A DNA stretch of 64,000 nt from Xenorhabdus miraniensis (GCF_002632615.1 NZ_NITZ01000022.1:1-64000); one strand, 5' to 3'. Counted from the first letter of the stretch, positions 1 through 9,129 are shown. The notes: generated from the letters alone by a model not told the origin. A program made the numbers and translations.

Positions 1-162
1 GCGATGCATGCTATTGCACCATTACAGGACGCCGTTGATTTGGATATCGCCACCGATGCCGAACAATCTGCACTAACCGCATGGCGTAAATATCGGGTGT
101 TGCTCAATCGGGTGGATTGCTCTACCGCGCCCGATATCCAATGGCCGGAACAGCCAAAATGA
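1..162 (+). CDS. Tail fibre assembly protein, C-terminal part (partial)
   Basis: An open frame enters from the left edge and stops at 160-162. The 53 visible residues include the pattern [15 protein letters not shown] followed by a tryptophan-containing PDIQWPEQP end, typical of the C-terminus of Tfa/caudoviral tail-fibre assembly chaperones. These proteins help fold or attach tail fibres. The gene points towards the tail fibre gene on the other strand and is separated from it by a hairpin. In Mu-type fibre modules a fibre and its chaperone normally share a strand, so this chaperone may belong to an alternative, inverted fibre set located to the left. Confidence 0.8.
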   Translation, partial: AMHAIAPLQDAVDLDIATDAEQSALTAWRKYRVLLNRVDCSTAPDIQWPEQPK

Positions 163-164
163 AA

Positions 165-185
165 ATAGGGGCGCAATGCCCCTAT
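165..185. terminator. Bidirectional terminator between convergent tail-fibre genes
   Basis: An 8-bp perfect stem, ATAGGGGC with GCCCCTAT, and a 5-base loop lie between the two convergent stop codons. On the minus strand the stem is followed by a T-rich run, so it best fits the end of the tail fibre transcript. Confidence 0.75.
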
Positions 186-187
186 CA

Positions 188-1375
188 TCATTCTGCCTCA
201 GTTAATTTTCTTTGCCGTTGATTCCAGATAGAATTTTCCGGCATCTGGACACGGACAGAAACAGACCTGCCATGAGGGATATCAATCAAATCCCCGTCAG
301 CGTAGCCCTCACGGACATTTCTGGCGAATGCTGGAGCGTTAGCGTGCTCTCTGTGGTAGGTCATTAGTTTGATGGAACCGTCAGAAAGCACTTTGTAATC
401 AACCCAAATCAGCGGCAATTTGTTTTTACACAGTGGTATCTCAACCCCACCATCGGCACCACCCCATGCAGCATCAGCATTGAATCCCAGCACGTTTTTG
501 ATGAGATAAACGCCCTCAGACAGACGTTCAACCACTGCGCCCTCTGACTCGTCGTTTGTCTCAAATTTCCCATCATTCCAGATTGTTATGATGGGGCTGG
601 CTTTTTTTATGAATCCGTCAATAACAGTGGTGTTCACGGTACCCCACGCAATATTCCATTTACTCCACTGGCCATACTCTAGATAACGAGTGGCCATTCC
701 CGCACTGTCCACTTGAAATTGTGCGACCACGCCCCTGTTATCGCCGCTGCCGTGACGTGTCATCACCATGATGGGGGCGTGTGTGTTGTAGTAATTTTTA
801 GCATTAAAGCCACCGCCACCGTACCACCCCGTTACTGTCAGTGAATTTGCGTCAGCGATTGTTGTTATACTGGGATAGCCTATCGGTACAGTTCCGATAC
901 CGTAATCGCCCAATTTCACGGTATCCGACAAACCAAGGTTTTTCACAAATGCCTGTTTATCGAGAATATCCGCTCCGTTCTTCGATTTTTCGAGGCGGGT
1001 ATTGGCATTCTGGTTTGCCGCGATCGCCGAGTCATACACCGTTTTAACCGCCCTTGATGTGGCTGCATCGGTTTCACTGTTGCTATAAACTGCATTGCTC
1101 AGGGACACAATTCCCGAACGGCCTACAGCCGCCGCAGGAACGGAAATTTTGATTAACTGGCTGATGGCTTCAGCCAATTGATTTTGCTTTCTGGGGTCTG
1201 GGGTAAACCCCGCTTTCGTCAGAATGTTTTTGCATTCCTGCTGGAGATCCCTAATCGCGAATTGCGTATTGTTTAGCCATAATGCGGGAACAATCGTGCC
1301 AAAGGCGCCTGTGGTTGGGTCTCCATCATGAAATACATTGTCAGGCGTGTTAATTGTGGGCATTAATTCTTGCAT
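188..1375 (-). CDS. Phage tail fibre protein
   Basis: This 395-residue protein should form the distal fibre that contacts the host surface. The N-terminal part (PTINTPDNVFHDGDP, then a segment with WLNNTQFAIRDLQ) resembles the baseplate-binding region of Mu/P2-type fibres. Around residues 80-110 a collar repeat-like stretch is seen (GIVSLSNAVYSNSETDAATS). The C-terminal third is rich in Gly, Trp and aromatic residues, as expected of a receptor-binding head. The gene is the last of the tail operon, 4 bp after the gp48-like gene, and is more AT-rich than its neighbours. It ends at a terminator hairpin opposite a convergent fibre-assembly gene. Confidence 0.88.
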   Translation of the reverse strand: MQELMPTINTPDNVFHDGDPTTGAFGTIVPALWLNNTQFAIRDLQQECKNILTKAGFTPDPRKQNQLAEAISQLIKISVPAAAVGRSGIVSLSNAVYSNSETDAATSRAVKTVYDSAIAANQNANTRLEKSKNGADILDKQAFVKNLGLSDTVKLGDYGIGTVPIGYPSITTIADANSLTVTGWYGGGGFNAKNYYNTHAPIMVMTRHGSGDNRGVVAQFQVDSAGMATRYLEYGQWSKWNIAWGTVNTTVIDGFIKKASPIITIWNDGKFETNDESEGAVVERLSEGVYLIKNVLGFNADAAWGGADGGVEIPLCKNKLPLIWVDYKVLSDGSIKLMTYHREHANAPAFARNVREGYADGDLIDIPHGRSVSVRVQMPENSIWNQRQRKLTEAE

Positions 1376-1379
1376 ATTC

Positions 1380-1940
1380 CTATTCCTGATATGTGAAGTG
1401 ACAGAATGTATGAGCGGGTTTCAGTTCGTTAAAAATTGACTCAATAACGGGTTCGCCAAATGATAATAATCGCTCGCCCGCGGCTGAACTGCCCGCCCTG
1501 AATCGGTAGATTTGGGTGCGTGCGCCATGAATGTTCACCACCCAGAGCCACAACGCGTCCGGGTGCATCAATCTGTCACCGGCGCGGTTGATGCCTGCCT
1601 GAAAGGGCTGCGGTTCGCTGATGGTGATCTGATAACCCAAACGGGCAGCCAGAGAGGTAAAGTAAGGGATTGACAGCCCGCCGGTTTCGGCCAGTTTCAG
1701 TAAGACCATTTCCAGCCGTTGCTGATAGTTGTGTTTTGCATCGGGGGTGATGCCGAGAACGCGCTCCCAGTCGGGCAGCAGCGACTGGGCAAAGAAGGGG
1801 GTGATAGCACCACTGACACGATGGGCACTTTGTCCTGCCAGCATTAACTGACGGGCTTCAGCCTCCAGTTCGGCATCTAAACGGGGCGCGTCCAGTGCAT
1901 AGCTGACAGGCGGTAGTAGCTGTTTTAACAGGGATTTCAT
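1380..1940 (-). CDS. Mu gp48-like baseplate protein (DUF2313/YmfQ family)
   Basis: This 186-residue protein resembles the YmfQ/DUF2313 family encoded just before the tail fibre in Mu-like phages and thought to link baseplate and fibre. The N-terminal KQLLPPVSYALDAPRLDAE is typical: a proline-rich start followed by a helical segment. A central YQQRLEMVLLKLAETGG stretch is also usual in the family. The start ATG at 1940 overlaps the end of the gp47-like gene by 4 bp, so translation is probably coupled. No catalytic motif is expected. Confidence 0.88.
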   Translation of the reverse strand: MKSLLKQLLPPVSYALDAPRLDAELEAEARQLMLAGQSAHRVSGAITPFFAQSLLPDWERVLGITPDAKHNYQQRLEMVLLKLAETGGLSIPYFTSLAARLGYQITISEPQPFQAGINRAGDRLMHPDALWLWVVNIHGARTQIYRFRAGSSAAGERLLSFGEPVIESIFNELKPAHTFCHFTYQE

Positions 1941-2998
1941 GAAAAACGCCTTACATTGACATTACCTGTGCGCAGCCATTCCAAATGGTTCTTATCCACC
2001 AGGGCAATCACGTTACTGGCCGGTGAGGTAATGCGACGGTCACGAATGCCGGGGATCAGCGATATACGCATTTCAACCTGGCTGCGGATTAACGGCTCAC
2101 CGGGTGCCAGCCGTCCCACAACATCAATGATCACATTCCTGATCTCATGGTTAGCCAATTCCAGTGTGATGCCGTCCAGAACGACCTCAATGGCAAAATC
2201 CACTGGCCGCAGTGTGGGTGCCAGCACCAGTGAGTGCCTGGCGGTAACCGGGCGAACATCATCAATATGTGCCTGTACTGCCTTGATAATGTCTGCTGAA
2301 GGTAAACCATCAGCTGACGTGATGGCGATGTCCACCGTGCCCAGACCCCGGCGCAACGGGTAAACAAACGCGTTGGTGACGCCCGGTATTTCCAGTGCCC
2401 AACGGCGATAATCGTATTTATTGCCCCCGGCGGGCGGGCGACGAATGATATCCAGCAGACGGGCTAACAGACTGGCGTCAGTCTCGGCATCAGTGCCGCC
2501 GGTCAGTGTCTGAACGACAACACGGCTGTTAATGCCCATTGGGGCGCTGACCAGTTCAGCATTTGCAGGGGATGACAGGTTACCTGCGGTACCGGACAGG
2601 TTAGCAACAATAGGGACATTGGCCTGTCCATGACTATCAAGAGTGACAATAGCCGTGGTTTTGCAGGAAACAGTTTCGCCGCGCAGTTCTGCACCTGCGG
2701 GCAAGGTTGCCCCCGGCGAACCTGTCAGGCTCGCGGTGCCCGTTGCAGTAGTTGCGGGTTTGCGCGTCAGGTTACGGGTACGGGCGTGCAGTTCCAGATA
2801 GTCACTGTCAGCGGTGTCCGGGAAAATTTGGCGGACAATCCAGCTTTGATGTTGATAAATCCCCTCGGCCACACTCGCCACCGATGAGGCACGGGCATAG
2901 TAATCACTGTCAGAGCCGATATCGGCATCCGGCAATTGGTTCTTAATGTCCCGTAGCAGGTCATCGCGGATTTGCTGAAATTCTGGGGTGATCCACAT
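1937..2998 (-). CDS. Baseplate assembly protein J-like (Mu gp47)
   Basis: At 353 residues this is the size of Mu gp47 and P2 gpJ, the wedge proteins that form the ring around the tail spike. Visible family signs are the N-terminal ITPEFQQIRDDLLRDIKNQLP, the SDSDYYARASSVASVAEG block, and a GGTDAETDASLLARLLD stretch followed by RRPPAGGNKYDYRRWALE in the middle, which is the most conserved part of Baseplate_J proteins. It is packed directly between the gp46-like and gp48-like genes, sharing or abutting start and stop codons, so it belongs to one tail operon. Confidence 0.93.
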   Translation of the reverse strand: MWITPEFQQIRDDLLRDIKNQLPDADIGSDSDYYARASSVASVAEGIYQHQSWIVRQIFPDTADSDYLELHARTRNLTRKPATTATGTASLTGSPGATLPAGAELRGETVSCKTTAIVTLDSHGQANVPIVANLSGTAGNLSSPANAELVSAPMGINSRVVVQTLTGGTDAETDASLLARLLDIIRRPPAGGNKYDYRRWALEIPGVTNAFVYPLRRGLGTVDIAITSADGLPSADIIKAVQAHIDDVRPVTARHSLVLAPTLRPVDFAIEVVLDGITLELANHEIRNVIIDVVGRLAPGEPLIRSQVEMRISLIPGIRDRRITSPASNVIALVDKNHLEWLRTGNVNVRRFS

Positions 2999-3348
2999 CA
3001 GGCGATTCTCACGGTGTGTTTAAAAATGTGCGTCTGTTCTGCCGCATCGGTGATTTCAATCCAGAGCAGCGCCCGTTTGTGCTGGTCACGATGGACAGTG
3101 ACACTCATTGATGAGGCCCGGCCATCATCCAGCAGTGGCTGTAACGCCTGTTCGGCATACTGACGGGTTAAGACGTAAATGCGTGACACGTCTTTTTCAC
3201 GTGTCAGTTCATGCAAACGCGAACCCAGTGAAGGGTCAGCCCAGTAACTGCCCAGTGGCGTCATCAGCCGCAGGTAAACGGCATTTTCCAGGCTCTGGGT
3301 TCGGGTTCCGGTGTAGTCGCCCGTTCGGGGATTTAATAATCTGTCCAT
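2998..3348 (-). CDS. Baseplate wedge protein, Mu gp46 / gpW-gp25 family
   Basis: I start this gene at the ATG at 3348, giving 116 residues beginning MDRLLNPRTGDYTG. The open frame runs further upstream, but those 78 residues overlap the gp45 gene and look like frame shadow. The retained part has the family pattern: a short N-terminus, AVYLRLMTPLGSYWADPSLGSRLHEL, and a C-terminal beta-rich segment. GpW/gp25 proteins are structural wedge components. A motif shared with three other candidate activator-dependent promoters ends about 10 bp upstream, so a transcript could begin almost at the ATG. Confidence 0.88.
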   Translation of the reverse strand: MDRLLNPRTGDYTGTRTQSLENAVYLRLMTPLGSYWADPSLGSRLHELTREKDVSRIYVLTRQYAEQALQPLLDDGRASSMSVTVHRDQHKRALLWIEITDAAEQTHIFKHTVRIA

Positions 3349-3355
3349 GCTGCAC

Positions 3356-3401
3356 AGTGTGGCAGCATGGGTAAATATCAGCAGTTGAGGGGGTTCAGCA
3401 G
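3356..3401 (-). promoter_or_regulatory. Candidate late promoter upstream of gp46
   Basis: On the minus strand CTGCTGAACCCCCTCAA (17 bp, 3401 to 3385) matches the elements before the holin gene exactly and before protease I with one mismatch. A -10-like CACACT follows at 3361-3356. The -10 distance is one base shorter than in the other copies. It also lies in a small inverted repeat (GCTGC/GCAGC), so a structural role is possible. Confidence 0.5.
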
Positions 3402-3412
3402 ACGATGCGGGG

Positions 3413-4066
3413 TTATGGTATGGCAGAGCCGGTATTGCCGCCGTTGTGGCCGTTTGTATGTTTGTGGCCACGCAAGGAAATATGGCCGGCTTGTACGTCT
3501 CCGGTGGTGTTATAGTTACCGGACGTCTGGCTGATATTACCGCTAAACGTGGCCCCTTTACCACCCCGAATCGACATACCACCGTTACCTGTGATTTGCG
3601 CCATTGCCGTCAGTTGCTTGCTGGTTGTCACCATTGGCGTGTTAAAATCGGCTTTGGTGGCGGCATTCACTTCAAATTCCTGGCAGTTAACACGATAGGT
3701 ATCACAGTCCACTTCAATAAGGCGGCCACGCTTCAGCACAATCTTTGCGCCCTCATCAGTGTAAACTGCCACCTCACCCGTCTTCAGTCCGGCCAGACGG
3801 TAAGCGCCGTTCTCCGTGGCAATGACGATACCGTGTGAGGTTCTGCCGTTCAGGGGCAACACTATTCCCATTGTGCCGGGCGGCGGGTTGGACGTGTAGC
3901 CGTACTGCTGGAAGAGTTCCTGCCCCTGAAGCTGCTCGCCCGCCAGGCCTTCAGCTTGGATCGTCTGTACCTTGCCGCTGCTGTCGGTCGTGCCTAACAC
4001 CGCCCTGAAAGCCATTCTGATGCTGTTTAACGCCTGATTAATACGCTGGTTAACCTGTTGCCACAT
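3413..4066 (-). CDS. Baseplate assembly protein V / spike (Mu gp45)
   Basis: Starting at the ATG at 4066, which overlaps the upstream stop as TAATG, this gives 217 residues. Mu gp45 is the trimeric membrane-piercing spike at the tail tip. The OB-like N-terminal half (AEGLAGEQLQGQELFQQYGY, then PPPGTMGIVLPLNGRTSHGI) is characteristic. The C-terminal repetitive Gly/Ser/Thr region (GNGGMSIRGGKGATFSG) fits a beta-helix, and GHKHTNGH near the end matches the histidine pair that binds iron at the spike tip. The gene sits between the hub gene (gp44-like) and the wedge genes, as in Mu. Confidence 0.92.
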   Translation of the reverse strand: MWQQVNQRINQALNSIRMAFRAVLGTTDSSGKVQTIQAEGLAGEQLQGQELFQQYGYTSNPPPGTMGIVLPLNGRTSHGIVIATENGAYRLAGLKTGEVAVYTDEGAKIVLKRGRLIEVDCDTYRVNCQEFEVNAATKADFNTPMVTTSKQLTAMAQITGNGGMSIRGGKGATFSGNISQTSGNYNTTGDVQAGHISLRGHKHTNGHNGGNTGSAIP

Positions 4067-5268
4067 TATTGATTCTCCCACACGGGCACCGCCCTGATTT
4101 GGTCTTTGCCTTTCTTCTTGCTGCCTTTTTTCGTGGCTGGATACGCATCAGGTATCCAGACACCATCTTCTTTAAACCGCAGTAATGTCGTTGCACCATC
4201 CGGGCGGCCACCAATGAACTCGCGTCCCATCAGGAAGTAGATGCCATCAATGCCATGCAGTTCGCTCTGGATGCGTACCCGCTGCCCCGGTTGCCACAGT
4301 TGTCCCTGTGGGGTTCGGTGGCCGGATACTTCAGCCCGGATATCCAGCCCCGTCAGACGGGCATCGGCCATTGCCTTGCGGACGCGGTACTGCAATTGTT
4401 TCTGGTTGTCCACATCACCATGAGTCAGGATTTGCGGGCGGTAATAGGGCACGGTGGGGTCAGTGACCTTAATCCGGTAATTATTGTGCCCGGTCTTCGC
4501 CCCACTGCCTGAATCAGGGGGCGCGGCGGAGACAGTGAACGGTTGGAGGGACATCAAATCCACCGGCTTGATTTGCTGGTTATCGGTTGTGGAGGCATGA
4601 CCCTGTGCCAGCAGGGTTAATTCAGAGAAGCAGCCCTGGATATTGCGAATGTCTGACAGCGAGATCAGGTTATTACCCTGGCCGTCACGGCGCATGATGA
4701 GGTCAGCAACGGGGGCACTGTTATAATCCGGGCCACCAATGACCAGCGTGCCATCCGGATCTAGCCACGGCCAGACACCCCGTGCCGCTGCTGCCCTTGC
4801 CAGTGCGTCCCATGCCCGTTCGCCGGGTTCGATATGTACCCGGTCATTGCGTGTCATGCCCTGGGCCTGAATGCGGATGCGGGTGATCCCCAGCGGACGA
4901 ACGATGCTGGCAATGACCTCATCCAGATTTAACTGGCGGGCACTGAAGACCGGGGCGGCACAGTCCACCAGAATGGCGGCATCATCACGGCCGCTCAGGC
5001 TCAGTGTGACCCCGCGGCGGGAAACGTCCCGCGTGACGCTGTCCACCCGGCCGGACAAGATCACCGTATCACGGATTTTAGCTATGACCGGAGCACCACG
5101 TACCGCATCCGCAGGGAATGCGCCTTCAGTCAGGCCGAGTGATAATTGCCAGGCATCTGTTGCCTTCAGAAAGTCACTGTCGATGCGGTAGCGCTGCCAG
5201 CCACGGTATGCCTGACCATTCAATAACAGGACAGGTTTATCATTGGCGTAGTTATCGGGTATAGGCAT
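4066..5268 (-). CDS. Baseplate hub protein (Mu gp44/P, late control D-like)
   Basis: This 400-residue protein corresponds to Mu gpP, the hub to which the spike attaches. The N-terminus (PVLLLNGQAYRGWQRYRIDSDF, split here only by length) and the HIEPGERAWDALARAAAARGVWPW segment near residue 140 are typical of the gp27-like hub fold, where a LysM-like subdomain follows. The C-terminus ends in a lysine-rich tail (TKKGSKKKGKDQ). It overlaps gpN upstream by 17 bp and gp45 downstream by 1 bp, as expected for a tightly coupled baseplate operon. Confidence 0.92.
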   Translation of the reverse strand: MPIPDNYANDKPVLLLNGQAYRGWQRYRIDSDFLKATDAWQLSLGLTEGAFPADAVRGAPVIAKIRDTVILSGRVDSVTRDVSRRGVTLSLSGRDDAAILVDCAAPVFSARQLNLDEVIASIVRPLGITRIRIQAQGMTRNDRVHIEPGERAWDALARAAAARGVWPWLDPDGTLVIGGPDYNSAPVADLIMRRDGQGNNLISLSDIRNIQGCFSELTLLAQGHASTTDNQQIKPVDLMSLQPFTVSAAPPDSGSGAKTGHNNYRIKVTDPTVPYYRPQILTHGDVDNQKQLQYRVRKAMADARLTGLDIRAEVSGHRTPQGQLWQPGQRVRIQSELHGIDGIYFLMGREFIGGRPDGATTLLRFKEDGVWIPDAYPATKKGSKKKGKDQIRAVPVWENQ

Positions 5269-6700
5269 TCAGGACATCTCCGGTTTTGAGGGCATTCGGA
5301 TCACGTAACCACGGATTGAGGCGGGCCAGTTCTGCGGCACGGCGATAGTCGCCGTACCATTCATGGGCCAGCATATGCAAATTGGTGGTTGAGGCCGTCA
5401 CGGTTCTGCGGGTCAGCGGCGGGCGGCGGTTCATCACGATGATCGACAGGGTCTGCAACTCCAGCGCGATTTGTTTCAACTGGGACACGACGCCCCGCCA
5501 CAACAGGCCGACAGGCTCGCTGTCTTCACTGATGCGCCGGGTGCTGGGCTGGTATTGTGTCCGCACTTCAGCAATGGCGGTCTGAATGGATGATCTGACA
5601 GTATTGACCATATTGGTCATATCCTCCGGTGACAACTGGTCAGGCTGGATTGCGTCAGACAACACCGCCGTTGCCAGGCTGGCCAGTTCTCCCGCCGCCA
5701 TGACCTGATAGAGTGCACTCAGATCACGCACGTCAGCCAGACTGGCATTGGCAGGCATCGGAACGGGGGCGGCGATATCACGCTGAACCAGTGCCGCCGG
5801 TAATGCCGTTAACTGGTTCACAACGGCCACGCTGTCCCCCCAGGCCGATAATAACGTTGTTGCACTGACGCCCTGACTGAGTATGGCGGCAGAGGTTGCC
5901 GTACCCGGCAGATAGCCGTCATGCGGGTTGCGTGGGGCGGGCGGGCTGGCAGCGTGGACACGATTACCGCGGCTGCCTGAAGAACCTTTTCCCCCTAAGC
6001 GGATGACACCGGGGAATTTGAGATTCAGTAAATCCCCGATGCCGCCCGTCCGTACATCCAGAACGGATTGCAAATCATGCACAAAGGCGCGGGGATAGTT
6101 GAGATAATCCACCCCCTGACTGACCACGCCCGCGATTTCTCCGCGCATGATAGTCAGGGTGTTCAGCATACCGGACAGGGCTGCCTTGCCTTTGGCCAGA
6201 TACTGCATATTGTGGTGTACGGGAGCCATGACCTGGTCAAATAAATCGGCAGATCGTCCGGTCAGTTCAGTGATGTTATCAAACAGGCTGTCACCTAATT
6301 GCTCAGGGTGTGCCGAGCCGTGTAGCTGAGTCCCGGTACTGGATTCCAGAAAGACCAGTTCCACATGACAACTGTCCGGCCCTTCCGCTTCATGCTGGAT
6401 TTGATACTCAATACATTGTGCCCGGGGAACCGAGCCATAAATCGGGTGTATCAGCTCTCCCGTTCCGGGGGTGTCCAGGGCCTGAATCAGGGTGTCTAAC
6501 TGACGTTTGTAATTGTCACCCCACAGGAACGCAGACAGGCGGAAGTTACGTGCCTTGCGGCCTAAATCCATCACATCCGCGCCGTCAATAAAGGGATATT
6601 CGTGGTCGGTATGGTCACGGGAAATACTGTCCTGCGTATGGAGGACATCAAATTTCACCCCACGAAATGCCGCGTCTTGCAGATCATCACGCCAGCTCAT
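5252..6700 (-). CDS. DNA circularisation family tail protein (Mu gpN, gp43)
   Basis: The 482-residue product has the N-terminal DNA_circ_N domain: SWRDDLQDAAFRGVKFDV, then YPFIDGADVMDLGRKARNF and FLWGDNYKRQLDTLIQAL within the first 90 residues. In Mu this protein is a tail/baseplate component, and the name reflects an old observation on circularisation of infecting DNA. The C-terminus (LHMLAHEWYGDYRRAAELARLNPWLRDPNAL) looks like a LysM-type or hub-binding module. It overlaps both the tape measure gene (4 bp) and the hub gene (17 bp). Confidence 0.9.
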   Translation of the reverse strand: MSWRDDLQDAAFRGVKFDVLHTQDSISRDHTDHEYPFIDGADVMDLGRKARNFRLSAFLWGDNYKRQLDTLIQALDTPGTGELIHPIYGSVPRAQCIEYQIQHEAEGPDSCHVELVFLESSTGTQLHGSAHPEQLGDSLFDNITELTGRSADLFDQVMAPVHHNMQYLAKGKAALSGMLNTLTIMRGEIAGVVSQGVDYLNYPRAFVHDLQSVLDVRTGGIGDLLNLKFPGVIRLGGKGSSGSRGNRVHAASPPAPRNPHDGYLPGTATSAAILSQGVSATTLLSAWGDSVAVVNQLTALPAALVQRDIAAPVPMPANASLADVRDLSALYQVMAAGELASLATAVLSDAIQPDQLSPEDMTNMVNTVRSSIQTAIAEVRTQYQPSTRRISEDSEPVGLLWRGVVSQLKQIALELQTLSIIVMNRRPPLTRRTVTASTTNLHMLAHEWYGDYRRAAELARLNPWLRDPNALKTGDVLNAYTR

Positions 6701-8928
6701 GGATAAATGCCTCCGGTGCCGCGTCCCGCCTCAGTAGCATTGTATTGGTTGGTGGCTTCAGCCAGTACGCGCCCGTCCAGCGTCAACTGGGAATTGATGG
6801 TAATCGGTGGCAGGGGCGGCGGCGGGGTGTTGGCGGATGTTTGTTGGGGGGCATGGGCCGTGGGTACAATTCCCGCTTTTTCTACATCCTGCTGGGACAC
6901 GGGGGCTTTTTTGATGGACAGTTCATCCTCAGCGCCAAACAGGGATTTAATATCGCGCCAGGCATCTTTTGCTCCGGCGGTGCCGTAATACGCTTTTTCG
7001 AACTCGGTCAGTTCACGTCCCAGACGCTGGCGCAGTTCAGCCAGTTTTTCATCCTTGCTCTGAATTTGAACCAGAGGAAAATCCAGACCGCCCTGATAGG
7101 CCGCCAGGCCCGTTCCCAGCACCGGGATAGCCCGTCCCGCCGGCGTGGAGAGCAGCCGTGACAGGCTGCCGGTCAGGCCACGGGTGGAGGTGCGCAGCCA
7201 ACGGCCAAAGCGCCCGAAGCGGCCACCCCCGCCACTGCCTCCCCCTGGGGTTGCGGTGCCGGCGGGAACCGAATTCCTGCCCGTGATAAATTTAATGCCG
7301 GCAAAAGCGGCGGCAGCAACGGCCATCGCTTCAATGGCGGTGGTTGCACCGATAACGGTGGTGGTGAGGTTCGGGAACTCTTTGCTTAAATCCGTGAACC
7401 GTTGGGACAGATCCCCGACGACCGCTGACAGGGGTTTGACTGCTTCCATTTCAGCAAAATCTTTTGCATTTTTAGCTTGATTTAATTTGAATTCTGGGTC
7501 AGCAGAAACAACCTCAAAGTTGATATCCCCCGCACCCTTCCCTGAAGCAACATTTTTCTGTGCCAGTGCCTGATTACGCACATCCATCATATATTCACGC
7601 TGGGAACGTAACCCAATTAATGCCATTAATGCGCCCTGATCAGCAACTAATTCACCAATGGCTGAACCTTCTGCAATCTTTGTCATTGCAGCCATTGCTT
7701 CTAATTTCTCTGGTTCAGAAGTTTTGCTGGATTCAATTTTTTTCTGTAGTGCTTTGTATTGTGGGTTATTGGCGGTAATCCGATCAGTTAACATTAAAAA
7801 AGCATCTAACGGGTTAATATCATGTTCACGTGCTTGTGTTAATGTTCCAGACAAATCAATACCATATTTATCGACTTTGATTTTTTTCGCAGTTTCTGAT
7901 AATTCACGACTGTTAAGTTTTAGTAGTAAATTCATCAGATTATTTCCTGCCTGATCATTTGTGCCAGCCGTGGCAACTGCTGCCTGATTGGCTGCCAAGA
8001 CTACGGCAAAATCATCCAATCCTTTCATGCCCAAGCTATTTGAACCTGACAATTGTTGTGATAACCACCTTGCCATATCTGGTAATTCAAATGCACCAGC
8101 TTGTCCAGCTGTAATCCCCATATCTAGCGCTGTTTTCATACTTTCTTTTGAGGTAATTCCAAAGTTTTTCCTCAGAGCAATAACCACCCTGGCGAGATCC
8201 TGAACATCAACCCCGGATGCTGAACTGTATCGCTGTAACAGTGGCAAGATATCTTTAACAGTTTCGCCATTGAACATACCAGATGACAGCAAATCACTCA
8301 GTGCTTGAGCCGCTGTTTCTTTTGTGCCACCACCTTCAGATACGGCTTTTCGTATCATATTATCCAGATCCTTTTTACCCTCGATACGTCCTTGCGCATC
8401 ACGGTCTGCAAAGGCGGTGTTTGCCATGCTGGACAATGTGGCTTGATATGACATCTGGTTTTTTATCGGCTTTGCCATCACCATGCTACCCGCAACCAAT
8501 CCCCCTCCCACGGTCATTATTTTATTACCAAACGCCCCCAGCTTTGTCAGCCGGCTGACCCCCTGCATTTCATTGCGCAGGGCAGCTATACGCTGGCGCA
8601 TGGCATCATAGGCGCGCCCCTGTTCGGCGGCGGACAGGGTGCCGCTGCGGGCCAGGCGGTTATAACTGGCGATGGTACGGGTGATCTCCCGCTGAATGGA
8701 ACGCTCGGCACGGACGCCCAGCGTTTCGCGGGCACGGTCATCACGCGCCTGACGCCGGGCGGCAGCGGTCATCTCCTGTAAGGATTTGCGTCTGCGCTGA
8801 CGTTCCCGGTCAGCGGCCTTGCCGGCCTCCTCCGAGCCTTTGACCACATCGCGCAACAGTTTGATGACCTCCTTTGATGCGTCATCACGGAACGAGACTG
8901 CCAGTGATATTTTGAGATCACGCGCCAT
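6697..8928 (-). CDS. Tail tape measure protein (Mu gp42-like)
   Basis: At 743 residues this is the longest tail gene and sits just after the tail chaperone pair, which is diagnostic for tape measures. It should set tail length and pass through the membrane during DNA injection. The N-terminal 120 residues are highly charged and helical. A TP901-type core follows, with hydrophobic segments near 140-155 and 525-545. The C-terminus is Pro-rich (NTPPPPLPPITINSQLTL). By eye the middle of the gene (about 7440-8470, residues about 153-496) is distinctly AT-rich between GC-rich ends, suggesting a swapped internal block. Confidence 0.93.
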   Translation of the reverse strand: MARDLKISLAVSFRDDASKEVIKLLRDVVKGSEEAGKAADRERQRRRKSLQEMTAAARRQARDDRARETLGVRAERSIQREITRTIASYNRLARSGTLSAAEQGRAYDAMRQRIAALRNEMQGVSRLTKLGAFGNKIMTVGGGLVAGSMVMAKPIKNQMSYQATLSSMANTAFADRDAQGRIEGKKDLDNMIRKAVSEGGGTKETAAQALSDLLSSGMFNGETVKDILPLLQRYSSASGVDVQDLARVVIALRKNFGITSKESMKTALDMGITAGQAGAFELPDMARWLSQQLSGSNSLGMKGLDDFAVVLAANQAAVATAGTNDQAGNNLMNLLLKLNSRELSETAKKIKVDKYGIDLSGTLTQAREHDINPLDAFLMLTDRITANNPQYKALQKKIESSKTSEPEKLEAMAAMTKIAEGSAIGELVADQGALMALIGLRSQREYMMDVRNQALAQKNVASGKGAGDINFEVVSADPEFKLNQAKNAKDFAEMEAVKPLSAVVGDLSQRFTDLSKEFPNLTTTVIGATTAIEAMAVAAAAFAGIKFITGRNSVPAGTATPGGGSGGGGRFGRFGRWLRTSTRGLTGSLSRLLSTPAGRAIPVLGTGLAAYQGGLDFPLVQIQSKDEKLAELRQRLGRELTEFEKAYYGTAGAKDAWRDIKSLFGAEDELSIKKAPVSQQDVEKAGIVPTAHAPQQTSANTPPPPLPPITINSQLTLDGRVLAEATNQYNATEAGRGTGGIYP

Positions 8929-8931
8929 AAA

Positions 8932-9129
8932 TTACCCTCGTTGATTTGGTGGTGGTGTGTGCTGCTGACGCTGACGCAGGGACCTGACCCGCTTGCGGGG
9001 GGTGTTTTTGGCAGGCGCCCCCTGGAGCTGGCCCAATGCGGCCAGCCAGCCATCCAGTTCGGGGCGGCTCATCGCCAGGATGCGTTCATGACTGATGCCG
9101 TATTGCCCCAGGGCAATACTGACCAACAT
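8932..9129 (-). CDS. Tail assembly chaperone, -1 frame extension
   Basis: This 65-residue frame starts at an ATG that overlaps the gp41 stop (TAATG) and ends 3 bp before the tape measure gene. It is also exactly the -1 frame reached from a slippery A AAA AAG in gp41, so it can be made as a gp41 fusion of about 179 residues. Long-tailed phages commonly encode such a two-part chaperone (like lambda G/GT) immediately before the tape measure. The sequence is short and basic near the end (TPRKRVRSLRQRQQH). Whether it is also translated alone from its own ATG cannot be decided here. Confidence 0.75.
   Translation of the reverse strand: MLVSIALGQYGISHERILAMSRPELDGWLAALGQLQGAPAKNTPRKRVRSLRQRQQHTPPPNQRG

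Noticed and set aside
3349..3582. N-terminal extension of the gp46-like gene
   Set aside because: These 78 residues overlap the gp45 gene in another frame and lie upstream of the shared promoter motif. The ATG at 3348 matches the family start.
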